NCBI GenBank assembly: GCA_947305005.1
Contig: CAMZCM010000006.1
Span: 62,001-126,000 of the forward strand
DNA: 64,000 nt
Direction of reading: 5' to 3'
Source: an uncultured Prevotellaceae bacterium
GTDB taxonomy: Bacteria; Bacteroidota; Bacteroidia; Bacteroidales; Bacteroidaceae
The notes under the pieces were generated by a model. It saw only the letters and a list, made by a program, of their open reading frames with translations. It was not told the origin of the DNA and did no database searches. A program made the translations under genes and the position numbers. This document shows positions 18,370 to 26,399 of the stretch, in pieces. Position 1 is the first letter of the stretch. Every line of letters starts with the position of its first letter.

Positions 18370-18377
18370 CAAATATA
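18370..18377 (-). promoter_or_regulatory. Putative -7 box of sigma/regulator/STN-barrel operon
   Basis: Minus-strand TATATTTG fits TAnnTTTG. It ends 7 nt before the ATG at 18363, implying a leaderless or nearly leaderless message for the sigma factor. No convincing -33 element is seen; a promoter used by the ECF factor itself would not need one. Confidence 0.45.
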
Positions 18378-18447
18378 TGTCAACAATAGTTCTTTATTAA
18401 TATATAGGAAAGAGAAACATGGTGATGTCGCACAGCAAATCCTTTTT

Positions 18448-19671
18448 TTATTTTTTTAAGAGATAGATCATCACATTGGCTGGTGGCCGTTCATTCATCA
18501 ATTCTTCTTTCATGAAGTCCATATAGGGAGCTACGTGGCTGAAGAAATGGCGGTAGCCATCGCACAAATAGTTGAGGCAGTCCTCACCGTCAGCTGTCAC
18601 GCAAAAACGGTCCTTTGGGCAGCCGCCATTGCAGGCAAACTGCCATTCGCATTCACGGCATTGGCTTGGCAAACTGTCGCGCTTGGCGGCACCGAAGCCT
18701 AGCTGACGCTGGCTGTACATCATGGCTGTGATGCTATCGCGGTGGATATTGCCCAATAAGTATTCAGGAAAGACAAAATGGTCGCAGCTATAGACGTCGC
18801 CATTGTGCTCTATCACCGCAGCATGTCCGCACGTCTCGGCCATCGAGCAAATGCCAGACGCTTGACCCATCCAGCGGGCCAGTGTGGCATCGAAGAGCTG
18901 CACGAAAACCTCGCCGACGTCGTGTCGCACCCACTCGTCGAAGATAGTACAGGCGAAGTGACCAAATTGTTCAGGCGTGACACTGAAGTCTGCCAGCTCA
19001 CCAGTATGTCCATCAGCTATTGATGCCAGATGGCGACCGTCAGGGTGGAGGACGATGCGCTCCACAATAGGTGTGAATTGGATGTAGCGGCAGCCAATCT
19101 CTTTATAGAAATGATAGACATCGAGCGGGTAGTCTGCGTTGAAATCGTTCACCACGCCCATCGCGTTCCACTCCACGCCGTGCTTCTTCAGCAGCTCTAT
19201 GCCGCGCATCACCTTGACGAACGACGGCTGGTTGCCTCGTGCACGGCGGTACTCGTCGTGGAACTCTTGCGGCCCGTCAATGGAGATGCCGATGAGCCAG
19301 TTGTTCTCGCGGAAGAACTCACACCACTCGTCGGTCAGCAATGTTCCGTTGGTCTGCAAACAGTTGTCAATCACTCGTCCACCCGCATAGCGTCTTTGCA
19401 GTTCCAATACCTTCTTATAAAAGCTCTGCGGTCGCATCAGTGGCTCGCCGCCGTGCCATGTGAAGAGTACTTGTGGCTGTGTCTGCGCCTCGATATACTG
19501 CTGGATAAACTGCTCCAATGTTTCTTCACTCATCTGGAAGTTACGCGTCGCGGTGTCATACATCCTGCCCTTTTCTAAGTAGTAACAATACTTGCATGCC
19601 AGATTGCATACGCTGCCCACGGGCTTCGTCATTACATAGATCGGACTGGCAAAAGGGGTTAATGAGTTCAT
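18448..19671 (-). CDS. Anaerobic sulfatase-maturating radical SAM enzyme
   Basis: Radical SAM/SPASM protein (407 aa) of the anSME family, which oxidises a Cys or Ser in sulfatases to the catalytic formylglycine in the cytoplasm. Seen: N-terminal YVMTKPVGSVCNLACKYC with the CxxxCxxC cluster ligands (C22, C26, C29), FTWHGGEPLMRP, ISIDGPQEFHD, and the C-terminal SPASM cysteine cluster (CREC...CNGGCPKDRFC...C). No sulfatase gene lies in the window, so its substrate is elsewhere in the genome. Sulfated host or dietary glycan use is implied by the family. Confidence 0.92.
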   Translation of the reverse strand: MNSLTPFASPIYVMTKPVGSVCNLACKYCYYLEKGRMYDTATRNFQMSEETLEQFIQQYIEAQTQPQVLFTWHGGEPLMRPQSFYKKVLELQRRYAGGRVIDNCLQTNGTLLTDEWCEFFRENNWLIGISIDGPQEFHDEYRRARGNQPSFVKVMRGIELLKKHGVEWNAMGVVNDFNADYPLDVYHFYKEIGCRYIQFTPIVERIVLHPDGRHLASIADGHTGELADFSVTPEQFGHFACTIFDEWVRHDVGEVFVQLFDATLARWMGQASGICSMAETCGHAAVIEHNGDVYSCDHFVFPEYLLGNIHRDSITAMMYSQRQLGFGAAKRDSLPSQCRECEWQFACNGGCPKDRFCVTADGEDCLNYLCDGYRHFFSHVAPYMDFMKEELMNERPPANVMIYLLKK

Positions 19672-19720
19672 TATATTGTTCTAACTGCTAGGCAGAAGTA
19701 CAAATAATAATGGTATAACT

Positions 19721-20086
19721 TTATTTGAAAACAAAATAGACGGCCATGACCAAGCAGACGAAGGCAGCGAGGTGGTTCCAATGGAAACTTTGGCCTTGGA
19801 ACAGGAAGCCGACGATGACGGTGAAGATGGTCAGTGAGATTACTTCCTGGATTACTTTCAGTTGCACGAGCGTAAAGGGACCACCATTGCCGATGAAACC
19901 AATGCGGTTCGCAGGTACGGCAAAGCAGTATTCGATAAAAGCAATGCTCCAAGAGAAAGCGATGACGCCGATGAGGGGCCAGTTGCTGCTGATACCGGCT
20001 TCCTGTAAACGTAGGTGACCATACCAAGCGAAGGTCATGAAGACATTACTGGCAAGCAGAAGAAGAATGGTTTGTAAGGCGGGCAT
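19721..20086 (-). CDS. DMT-family small membrane protein (DUF486-like)
   Basis: Small inner-membrane protein of 121 aa with four hydrophobic helices (about 1-20, 35-55, 75-97, 100-121), matching the DUF486/DMT-superfamily small proteins. Typical features are FMTFAWYGHL near the start, FIEYCFAVPANRIG after helix 2 and LKVIQEVISLTIF. Substrate unknown. It lies 49 bp upstream of the sulfatase maturase on the same strand. Confidence 0.85.
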   Translation of the reverse strand: MPALQTILLLLASNVFMTFAWYGHLRLQEAGISSNWPLIGVIAFSWSIAFIEYCFAVPANRIGFIGNGGPFTLVQLKVIQEVISLTIFTVIVGFLFQGQSFHWNHLAAFVCLVMAVYFVFK

Positions 20087-20178
20087 ATTTGGTGAAGATT
20101 TTTAGATGAAGGATTATAGTTATTGGATGATTTTGAAGAAATCGGGCGCAAAGTTACTGCTTTTTCGTGAAAAGGTGC

Positions 20179-20186
20179 TACCTTTG
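20179..20186 (+). promoter_or_regulatory. Putative -7 box of second ECF sigma operon
   Basis: TACCTTTG fits TAnnTTTG and lies about 60 bp upstream of the sigma ATG at 20246. No clear TTTG -33 element at the expected spacing. Confidence 0.45.
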
Positions 20187-20245
20187 CATCGATAAAAGAT
20201 GAAATAGCGGTGATTTTCAATGCATGATCCGCACAAGATGGATAT

Positions 20246-20797
20246 ATGAATAAGAAGTGGAATGAGCAGCAGATGGTTGAGCGGTTGCGCGATGAACGGC
20301 TTCGCGAGGTCGCGTTCACGCAACTGGTGGACCATTTCAAGGAGCAACTCTACTGGCAGATACGTCGGATGGTGTTCTCGCACGACGATGCCGATGATGT
20401 CCTCCAAAACACGTTCATCAAAGCGTGGACGGGTCTGGATGGCTTTCGTGGGGACGCTAAATTATCAACGTGGCTGTTCCGCATTGCCAACAATGAGACG
20501 CTGAACTTCTTGGAACGGCAACGTCAAGCACTTAGCCTTGACGATGAGGCCGCTATGGGAATTGCAGCTAGCTTGGAAAGTGATCCTTATTTCGATGGCG
20601 ATGAGACGGAGCGACAGTTGCAAGAGGCTATCGCATCGTTGCCCGACAAACAGCGGCAGGTGTTCAACCTGAAGTATTTTGAAGAAATGAAATATGAGGA
20701 CATGAGCGACCTGTTAGGGACGAGTGTGGGGGCCTTGAAGGCATCCTATCACCACGCGGTGAAAAAAATTGCAGATTATTTTGGCTCACGCGATTAA
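20246..20797 (+). CDS. ECF RNA polymerase sigma factor
   Basis: Sigma-70 ECF factor, 183 aa. Region 2 about 18-90 (FTQLVDHFKEQLYWQIRRMVF ... DADDVLQNTFIKAWTGLDGFRG ... LSTWLFRIANNETLNFLERQ); region 4 about 125-180 (LPDKQRQVFNLKYFEEMKYEDMSDLLGTSVGALKASYHHAVKKI). First gene of a three-gene plus-strand operon (sigma, membrane protein, Spy-like exported protein), a common envelope-stress arrangement in Bacteroidales. It is unrelated in neighbourhood to the sigma at 17.8-18.4 kb, which has a receptor partner. Confidence 0.93.
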   Translation: MNKKWNEQQMVERLRDERLREVAFTQLVDHFKEQLYWQIRRMVFSHDDADDVLQNTFIKAWTGLDGFRGDAKLSTWLFRIANNETLNFLERQRQALSLDDEAAMGIAASLESDPYFDGDETERQLQEAIASLPDKQRQVFNLKYFEEMKYEDMSDLLGTSVGALKASYHHAVKKIADYFGSRD

Positions 20798-20843
20798 ACC
20801 TTTCGCATTAATCGTAGTCATAGAAACGTAAAAATGAAAAATC

Positions 20844-21227
20844 ATGGTACAGGAAGAGAAAATCATCAAACAGCATGACAGCGGGCGAAATCCTTTCCAG
20901 ATGCCCGATGGCTACTTTGAGAACTTCACGGATCGGCTGATGGCTCGCATCGCTGAGGAAGAGAAGAAGGAGCCTGAAAGAGTCGTGGCTAAGACCATTT
21001 CCATGACGCCTTGGCGTAAGATGATGCGTTATGCTGCTGCAGTTGTAGTGGTAGCAGGCTGTCTGGGAGGTGGGGCTTTGCTCTACAATCGTTTGCAGAC
21101 AGCTGATAGCCTGCTTGTTGCCGATGCGATGGATTTTACTTGGGACGATGAGACTCTGGACGATGCCCTCGACTATGAGATGGTGGATAGCAAGCAGATT
21201 GCCTATTATCTGACGGAAGCTTATTAA
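20844..21227 (+). CDS. Small one-TM protein, likely anti-sigma factor
   Basis: 127-aa protein with a cytoplasmic N-terminus carrying NPFQMPDGYFENFTDRLM, a motif that recurs in small membrane proteins next to ECF factors in Bacteroidales. One transmembrane helix follows (about 56-75, MRYAAAVVVVAGCLGGGALLY), then a short acidic periplasmic tail. No zinc-binding HxxxCxxC anti-sigma motif is present. Position directly after the sigma gene (46 bp) supports an anti-sigma role, but that is inference. Confidence 0.7.
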   Translation: MVQEEKIIKQHDSGRNPFQMPDGYFENFTDRLMARIAEEEKKEPERVVAKTISMTPWRKMMRYAAAVVVVAGCLGGGALLYNRLQTADSLLVADAMDFTWDDETLDDALDYEMVDSKQIAYYLTEAY

Positions 21228-21261
21228 CCTATATATATTACATACATAACAGCATACAACT

Positions 21262-21735
21262 ATGAAGAAATGGTTACTACTGACGCTTATGATGTTCTTC
21301 TCTTTTGGCGTGTGGGCTCAGGCTCCTGAAAGAGGTGAACGGCGCTTTAATCCCGAGCAGTTTCGGAAGATGGTAGAGGAATCGCTGACGAAGGCTGCAG
21401 CGCTGACCTCTGATGAGGCAAAGGCTTTTTTCCCTTTGTACAACGAGATGCGACAGAAACAGCGTGAGATGGGCGAGGAGATTCACAAGGTGAAGAAGGA
21501 ACCTGGTAACGATGGAAACGCCTATTCCCAGACAGTGCTGAAGATTAACCAGCTGAAAGTGGAAATGGCAAAATTGGAACAGGATTACTACAAACGTTTC
21601 CTGAAAGTGGTTCCAGCTGAGAAAGTATTCAAGATTATTCAGGCTGAGGATGAATTCCACCGTCGCATGGTGCAGGGGCGCCGCGGAAAAGGAGGTCCCG
21701 ATATGAAGAAAAAAGAACACCAGCCTCGCAAATAA
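21262..21735 (+). CDS. Exported Spy/LTXXQ-like protein
   Basis: 157-aa exported protein: signal peptide about 1-19 (KKWLLLTLMMFFSFGVWA), then an all-helical, highly charged domain (ERRFNPEQFRKMVEE ... ALTSDEAKAFFPLYNEMRQKQREM ... LEQDYYKRFLKVVPAEKVFKI). The helix pattern resembles the Spy/CpxP/CnrX group of periplasmic chaperones or metal sensors. The lysine/arginine-rich C-terminus is unusual. It is third in the sigma operon and ends inside the large terminator stem. Confidence 0.75.
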   Translation: MKKWLLLTLMMFFSFGVWAQAPERGERRFNPEQFRKMVEESLTKAAALTSDEAKAFFPLYNEMRQKQREMGEEIHKVKKEPGNDGNAYSQTVLKINQLKVEMAKLEQDYYKRFLKVVPAEKVFKIIQAEDEFHRRMVQGRRGKGGPDMKKKEHQPRK

Positions 21736-21788
21736 CGCTAAGAAAAAAATGCTACTGGCAACAGTAGCATTTTTTTCTTAGCGTTATT
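21731..21788. terminator. Bidirectional terminator, 26-bp perfect stem
   Basis: Perfect inverted repeat: arm 21731-21756 and arm 21763-21788, 26 bp each, with loop GGCAAC. Each arm holds an A7 or T7 run, so an intrinsic terminator forms in both directions. It lies between convergent genes (the Spy-like gene, whose stop codon is within the left arm, and dapA). Confidence 0.93.
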
Positions 21789-21800
21789 TGATGTTTCGTA

Positions 21801-22694
21801 TCAGTACTTGATGTTCAATTCACGCAGGATATTAGAGATTTGCTCCATGGTGGTGAGTCGTGTGGGAACAAGAGGCAGGCGGAGCTGGTTCTCGATCATA
21901 CCCATGGCATGAAGCATCGCTTTGACACCTGCGGGGTTGCCATCGACGAAGAGGAGCTTGAAGAGTTCCGTGAACTTGTGATGGATGTGCAGAGCGGAAC
22001 TGTATTCACCTTGAAGGGCTAGACGTACCATTCGCGAGAACTCGCGGGGTAGGGCATTACCGATGACGGAGATGACACCTACGGCACCGAGGGTGATGAG
22101 GGGGAAGGTGATGCCGTCGTCACCGGAAATGACATCGAAGCCTGCGGGCTTGTTCTTGATAATGTCGTCCATCTGCGTGATATTGCCGCTGGCTTCCTTG
22201 ATGGCCACGATGTCCTCGAAGTCGCGTGCGAGGCGAAGAGTCGTCTCAGCGGTCATGTTCACACCCGTGCGCCCGGGTACATTATATAATACTACGGGGA
22301 TGGGGGAAGCTTGAGCGATAGCACGGAAGTGTTGGTAGAGGCCTTCCTGTGAGGGCTTGTTATACATGGGGCAGACGCTAAGCACGCCGTCAATGCCTGT
22401 CCAATCGGTCTCCTGTAGTTCGCGGACGACAGCTGCGGTGTTGTTGCCGCCACAGCCCATGAGCAGTGGCACACGGCCTGCTACACGTTCCACGAGTGTC
22501 TGGCGCAACCAGCGCTTCTCGTCAGAAGTGAGGGTGGGCGTCTCGGCAGTGGTGCCCATGATGCAGAGGAAATCAGCACCTTCGCGAATCTGATACTCTA
22601 CGAGCCGCGTGAGTGCTTCTTCATCAATGCTCCCATCAGCGCGGAAGGGGGTAATGAGGGCGATGCCCAAGCCGCGGAATTTATTCTGAGCCAT
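21801..22694 (-). CDS. dapA: 4-hydroxy-tetrahydrodipicolinate synthase
   Basis: Condenses aspartate semialdehyde and pyruvate, the first step specific to DAP/lysine synthesis. 297 aa from the ATG at 22692-22694 (MAQNKFRGLGIALITPF), which is the family N-terminus and sits 4 bp after the upstream stop. A longer in-frame reading to 22769 would run inside the MaoC gene. Seen: GTTAETPTL, the catalytic Tyr in LYNVPGRTG and the Schiff-base Lys in VAIKEASGN, then ISGDDG. Together with lysC, lysA, dapL and dapF it supplies most of the DAP pathway; asd and dapB are not in the window. Confidence 0.96.
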   Translation of the reverse strand: MAQNKFRGLGIALITPFRADGSIDEEALTRLVEYQIREGADFLCIMGTTAETPTLTSDEKRWLRQTLVERVAGRVPLLMGCGGNNTAAVVRELQETDWTGIDGVLSVCPMYNKPSQEGLYQHFRAIAQASPIPVVLYNVPGRTGVNMTAETTLRLARDFEDIVAIKEASGNITQMDDIIKNKPAGFDVISGDDGITFPLITLGAVGVISVIGNALPREFSRMVRLALQGEYSSALHIHHKFTELFKLLFVDGNPAGVKAMLHAMGMIENQLRLPLVPTRLTTMEQISNILRELNIKY

Positions 22695-22698
22695 GAGT

Positions 22699-23166
22699 TT
22701 ATTTCTTGAAGAAGTAAATGAAAGTAGCAATGCCCTCAAGGGTTGTCTTGCCAGTCTCCTTGATCTCAATATTGAAATGGATGCTCATACGAATGGCGCC
22801 GCGCAGGTTGGCAAGGGATTCCAGACTGGTGGTCATGCGAACGCTCTGTCCGCTGAGCACGGGCTGTCCGAACTTCATCTTGTCCATGCCGTAGTTGACC
22901 AGTCGCTCGAGGTTGTTGACCTGGATAATCTGTTCCCAAAGATGGGGCAGGAGTGAGAGGGTGAGATAGCCGTGACCAATGGTCTGATGGAAGGGACTTT
23001 CAGTCTTGCAGCGTTCTTCATCGACGTGAATCCATTGATGGTCTAAGGTGGCATCGGCAAACATATTGATGCGCTCCTGAGTCACTTGGATGTAATCACT
23101 GGTACCAATTTCCTTACCGAGAAGCTTTTCAAAATCTTCGTAGTTGTTGATGATAACAGGGTTCAT
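22699..23166 (-). CDS. MaoC-like (R)-specific enoyl hydratase
   Basis: Single hot-dog domain protein, 155 aa, MaoC dehydratase family, acting on acyl-CoA or acyl-ACP thioesters. Seen: the catalytic Asp-His pair context FADATLDHQWIHVDEERC and the following HQTIGHGYLTLSLLPHL, which is the hydratase 2 motif. Expressed ahead of dapA with 4 bp between genes, so the two share a message although their pathways are unrelated. Actual substrate unknown. Confidence 0.9.
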   Translation of the reverse strand: MNPVIINNYEDFEKLLGKEIGTSDYIQVTQERINMFADATLDHQWIHVDEERCKTESPFHQTIGHGYLTLSLLPHLWEQIIQVNNLERLVNYGMDKMKFGQPVLSGQSVRMTTSLESLANLRGAIRMSIHFNIEIKETGKTTLEGIATFIYFFKK

Positions 23167-23201
23167 ATAGAGCTCTTAGAGTTAATACTTATTTTCGGCT
23201 G

Positions 23202-23209
23202 CAAAAGTA
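23202..23209 (-). promoter_or_regulatory. Putative -7 box for MaoC-dapA
   Basis: Minus-strand TACTTTTG fits TAnnTTTG, 36 bp upstream of the MaoC start. It shares the 182-bp divergent region with the kdsA promoter. Confidence 0.5.
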
Positions 23210-23260
23210 CAACAATTTGGTCGAATCTTACGCTTCTTTACCGCTTTTTTACAGGAAAAC

Positions 23261-23291
23261 TTGCTCAAGCGGTTAAAAACGCTTAATTTTG
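23261..23291 (+). promoter_or_regulatory. Putative promoter of kdsA-kdsD-cls
   Basis: A TTG -33 element at 23261-23263 and the -7 box TAATTTTG at 23284-23291, 20 bp apart, match the Bacteroidota promoter pattern. The kdsA ATG is 58 bp downstream. Confidence 0.6.
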
Positions 23292-23348
23292 CAGTCCGAA
23301 AGTGCAAATTGTGTCATTATTTATCCACCTAAATAATCTTCATCGAGA

Positions 23349-24104
23349 ATGAAACCTCTCTTCATTGCAGGCCCATGTGTCATCGAAAGCACGGAAGTGC
23401 TGGACGCGGTAGCTGAGGAATTGGCCCGTCTGCAACAGACGTATCAGCTTGATCTTTATTTCAAGGCTTCGTTTGACAAGGCGAACCGCACGAGCCTCTC
23501 ATCTTTTCGCGGACCTGGTATGGAACGCGGCTTGCAGATGCTGGATGATGTCAGGAAGAAGTATGGCTTGCGTCTGCTGACGGATATCCATGAGTCGTAT
23601 CAGGCAGCGCCTGTGGCTGAGGTGGTGGATGTGCTGCAGATTCCGGCTTTCCTGTGTCGGCAAACTGATCTCTTGGTGGCGGCTGCACGAACTGGCAAAG
23701 TGGTTAACATCAAGAAAGCACAGTTCCTGTCGGGTGTTGACATGCAGTATCCTGTGGAGAAAGCCCGTGAGAGCGGCGCCACTGAGGTGTGGCTCACGGA
23801 GCGCGGCAATTCCTTCGGGTACAATAATCTTGTCGTTGATTTCCGTAATATTTCGGATATGCTACGGTTTACACCTCGTGTGATTATGGATTGCACGCAT
23901 AGTGTTCAGCGCCCAGGTGCTGCAGGCGGAAAGACGGGCGGCAACCGTGAGTTCGTGCCGGCAATGGCGCTGGCAGCTAAGGCTTTCGGAGCCAATGGCT
24001 ATTTCTTTGAGACACATCCTGATCCCGATCATGCGTTGAGTGATGGACCGAATATGATTCCGCTCGCAGAGTTGGAAAACGTGATTAAAAGTCTGTTAGT
24101 ATGA
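23349..24104 (+). CDS. kdsA: 3-deoxy-8-phosphooctulonate synthase
   Basis: Condenses arabinose 5-phosphate with PEP to Kdo-8-phosphate for lipid A-core synthesis. 251 aa TIM barrel. Seen: IAGPCVIES at the start, YFKASFDKANRTS, LLTDIHES, LCRQTDLLVAAA, NIKKAQFLSG, and DCTHSVQRPG. It overlaps kdsD by 4 bp, so the enzyme making arabinose 5-phosphate and the one using it are translated together. Confidence 0.96.
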   Translation: MKPLFIAGPCVIESTEVLDAVAEELARLQQTYQLDLYFKASFDKANRTSLSSFRGPGMERGLQMLDDVRKKYGLRLLTDIHESYQAAPVAEVVDVLQIPAFLCRQTDLLVAAARTGKVVNIKKAQFLSGVDMQYPVEKARESGATEVWLTERGNSFGYNNLVVDFRNISDMLRFTPRVIMDCTHSVQRPGAAGGKTGGNREFVPAMALAAKAFGANGYFFETHPDPDHALSDGPNMIPLAELENVIKSLLV

Positions 24105-25057
24105 GTGAGTTATTGATTCGCGACATAGCATCCCGCTGTCTGCATGACGAAGCGGAGGCAATCCTGCAAACCATTCCGCAATTGGACGAATCCTTTGATC
24201 GCGCCGTTGAGATGATGGCTGCTTGCAAGGGAAAAGTAATTGTGACGGGTGTCGGCAAGAGCGGACACATCGGCGCTAAGATTGCTGCCACGCTTTCCAG
24301 CACGGGTACACCTTCATTTTATCTGAACCCCCTGGATGCCTTTCATGGCGACTTGGGCGTAATCACAAGTGACGATATTGTGTTGGCATTCTCCAACAGC
24401 GGTCAAACGGATGAGTTGCTGCGTATCGTACCCTTCCTGAAGGAACATCAGATACCCCTTATCGGTGTTTCTGGCAACACGGAATCTTTGTTGGCCCGCC
24501 ATGCAGACATACATATCTTATTACACGTAGCACACGAGGCTTGTCCGCTGAACCTTGCACCGACGAGCAGCACAACAGCACAGCTGGCACTAGGCGATGC
24601 GATGGCTGTAGTGCTGATGGAGATGCGGCATTTTGAAGCTCGTGACTTTGCGGAGTTCCATCCTGGAGGTTCGTTGGGTCGCCGTCTGCTCATGACCGCT
24701 CGTGATGTGATGCGCACTGAGGACCTTCCTGTTGTGCCGACAACGATGCCACTGAGCGAGGCGGTGATTTCTGTGAGCCGTTCACGTCTGGGCCTTGTGG
24801 TGCCTGTCGAGGATGACAAGGTGGTTGGTATCATCACCGACGGCGATGTCCGTCGTGCGATGGAGCGCCTGAAACAAGATTTCTTCAATGTCACCGTTGG
24901 CGAGGTGATGACGAAATCTCCGAAATGCGTGCATGAGGATATGAAGATTAGCGCTATCCAACGACTGATGCAGGTCAATAAGATTCATGCGGTGCTAGTT
25001 ACCGACCAACAGCAGCATCTGATCGGCATTGTTGATTCCTTCAGTTGTATGCTTTAA
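24101..25057 (+). CDS. kdsD: Arabinose-5-phosphate isomerase
   Basis: KdsD/KpsF-family isomerase, ribulose 5-phosphate to arabinose 5-phosphate, first Kdo step. 318 aa. SIS domain about 35-170 (VTGVGKSGHIGAKIAATLSSTGTPSFYL, then SNSGQTDELL and LNLAPTSSTT), then two CBS domains about 200-318 (DVMRTEDLPVV ... MTKSPKCVHEDMKISAIQRLM). Starts inside the end of kdsA and ends in TAATG with the next gene. Confidence 0.95.
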   Translation: MSELLIRDIASRCLHDEAEAILQTIPQLDESFDRAVEMMAACKGKVIVTGVGKSGHIGAKIAATLSSTGTPSFYLNPLDAFHGDLGVITSDDIVLAFSNSGQTDELLRIVPFLKEHQIPLIGVSGNTESLLARHADIHILLHVAHEACPLNLAPTSSTTAQLALGDAMAVVLMEMRHFEARDFAEFHPGGSLGRRLLMTARDVMRTEDLPVVPTTMPLSEAVISVSRSRLGLVVPVEDDKVVGIITDGDVRRAMERLKQDFFNVTVGEVMTKSPKCVHEDMKISAIQRLMQVNKIHAVLVTDQQQHLIGIVDSFSCML

Positions 25058-26388
25058 TGAATAGGTTCTTCATGTCCAAGCTTCTACTTCTGATTATCTT
25101 TTTGCTCATACCTTTATGCATGATGGCAGAAGAGGTGGAGGAATCCTGTATTGGTAAGTCCTCTCTGCCGCCGTTGCCGGAGGACATGACGTCAGATTCT
25201 ATTATACAGAAGGTGCTGAAGGAGCAGTTGAACGTTGATTTTACCTCGAATAACAGCGTAGTGCTGTTGCATACGGGAAAGGATAAGTTTGCAGCTATGT
25301 TTTCGGCTATACGTCAGGCGAAACACTATGTGCATCTGGAGTATTTCAATTTCCGCAATGACAGCATTGGTAAAGCTCTTTTCGACCTCTTGGGCGAGAA
25401 AGTGGCTGAAGGTGTGGAAGTGAGAGCGATGTTCGACAGCTTCGGTAATAGCAGCAATGACTCTCCTTTGAAGAACAAGCACATACGGGCTATCCGCGAG
25501 ATGGGAATTATGATTGAGGAGTTTGACCCCATCAAGTTCCCATGGATCAATCATGCTTACCATCGTGACCACCGAAAGATTGTCGTGATTGATGGCGCTG
25601 TGTGCTATGCAGGCGGCATGAATGTGGCTGATTATTATATTAATGGCCGTCCTGAGTATGGTGAGTGGCGTGATATGCATATGGAAATGACCGGCGATGT
25701 CGTGTCACAGTATGAGCGTATTTTTGCTCGTATGTGGTGGCAGCAAACGGGTGAGATACTTTTGGATGAGAAGTATTTGGATTTGCGTTCGGCATCGGAG
25801 TTTCAATTGCTATCTGATAGCACTGCCACGAAAGGGCAGAAGGTAATCGGTGTGGTCGATCGCCGCCCATACGAAACTCCTAAGAACATGCGCAAGGCTT
25901 ATGTCACGGCCATTGATGCAGCCAAGGAACATATTCAAATTGTCAATCCCTATCCGACAAATGTCAAGAGTGTTCGTCGCGCTTTGCGTCGCGCCTTGAA
26001 ACGTGGGGTAAGACTTGAGATAATGGTGTCAGCTAAGAGCGATGTACCCGTTACGCCAGATATTGTGGCATTGGAGATGAAGCGATTGGCCAAGCGAGGT
26101 GCTGAGGTGTATTACAACCAGACGGGCTTTCATCATTCTAAGGTGATGATGGTTGATGGCTGTTTCTGCACCATCGGTAGCACCAATCTTGATGGTCGTA
26201 GTTTCTTGTATGATTACGAAGTGAATAGCTTCATTCTTGATCGTGAGACAACAGGCCAGTTGCAAGATATTTTTGAACAGGACAAACAACACTGCACGAT
26301 CTTTCATGCTGAGGATTACAACCGTCAGTTTAACTGGGGGCATCGCATGACGGGACGTTTCTTCTCGCTGTTCCGCGGTTTCTTCTGA
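25057..26388 (+). CDS. cls: Phospholipase D-type cardiolipin synthase
   Basis: Membrane-associated PLD-superfamily enzyme likely forming cardiolipin from two phosphatidylglycerols. I use the ATG at 25057, which overlaps the kdsD stop (TAATG), giving 443 aa; a further ATG at 25072 is also possible. N-terminal hydrophobic segment about 5-22 may be a signal or anchor. Two HKD motifs are intact: HRDHRKIVVIDG and HHSKVMMVDG, each followed by GGMNVAD and GSTNLDGRS. The usual two long N-terminal membrane helices of ClsA are reduced to one segment, so a secreted or lipoprotein-like PLD is an alternative. Confidence 0.85.
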   Translation: MNRFFMSKLLLLIIFLLIPLCMMAEEVEESCIGKSSLPPLPEDMTSDSIIQKVLKEQLNVDFTSNNSVVLLHTGKDKFAAMFSAIRQAKHYVHLEYFNFRNDSIGKALFDLLGEKVAEGVEVRAMFDSFGNSSNDSPLKNKHIRAIREMGIMIEEFDPIKFPWINHAYHRDHRKIVVIDGAVCYAGGMNVADYYINGRPEYGEWRDMHMEMTGDVVSQYERIFARMWWQQTGEILLDEKYLDLRSASEFQLLSDSTATKGQKVIGVVDRRPYETPKNMRKAYVTAIDAAKEHIQIVNPYPTNVKSVRRALRRALKRGVRLEIMVSAKSDVPVTPDIVALEMKRLAKRGAEVYYNQTGFHHSKVMMVDGCFCTIGSTNLDGRSFLYDYEVNSFILDRETTGQLQDIFEQDKQHCTIFHAEDYNRQFNWGHRMTGRFFSLFRGFF

Positions 26389-26399
26389 TTCTTTTCTTT

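Noticed and set aside
19030..19578. Plus-strand 182-aa frame
   Set aside because: Antisense to the sulfatase maturase, which shows all expected cysteine motifs.
22695..22769. 25-residue extension of dapA
   Set aside because: Lies in the MaoC coding end and gives a sequence unlike any DapA; the ATG at 22694 gives the family start.
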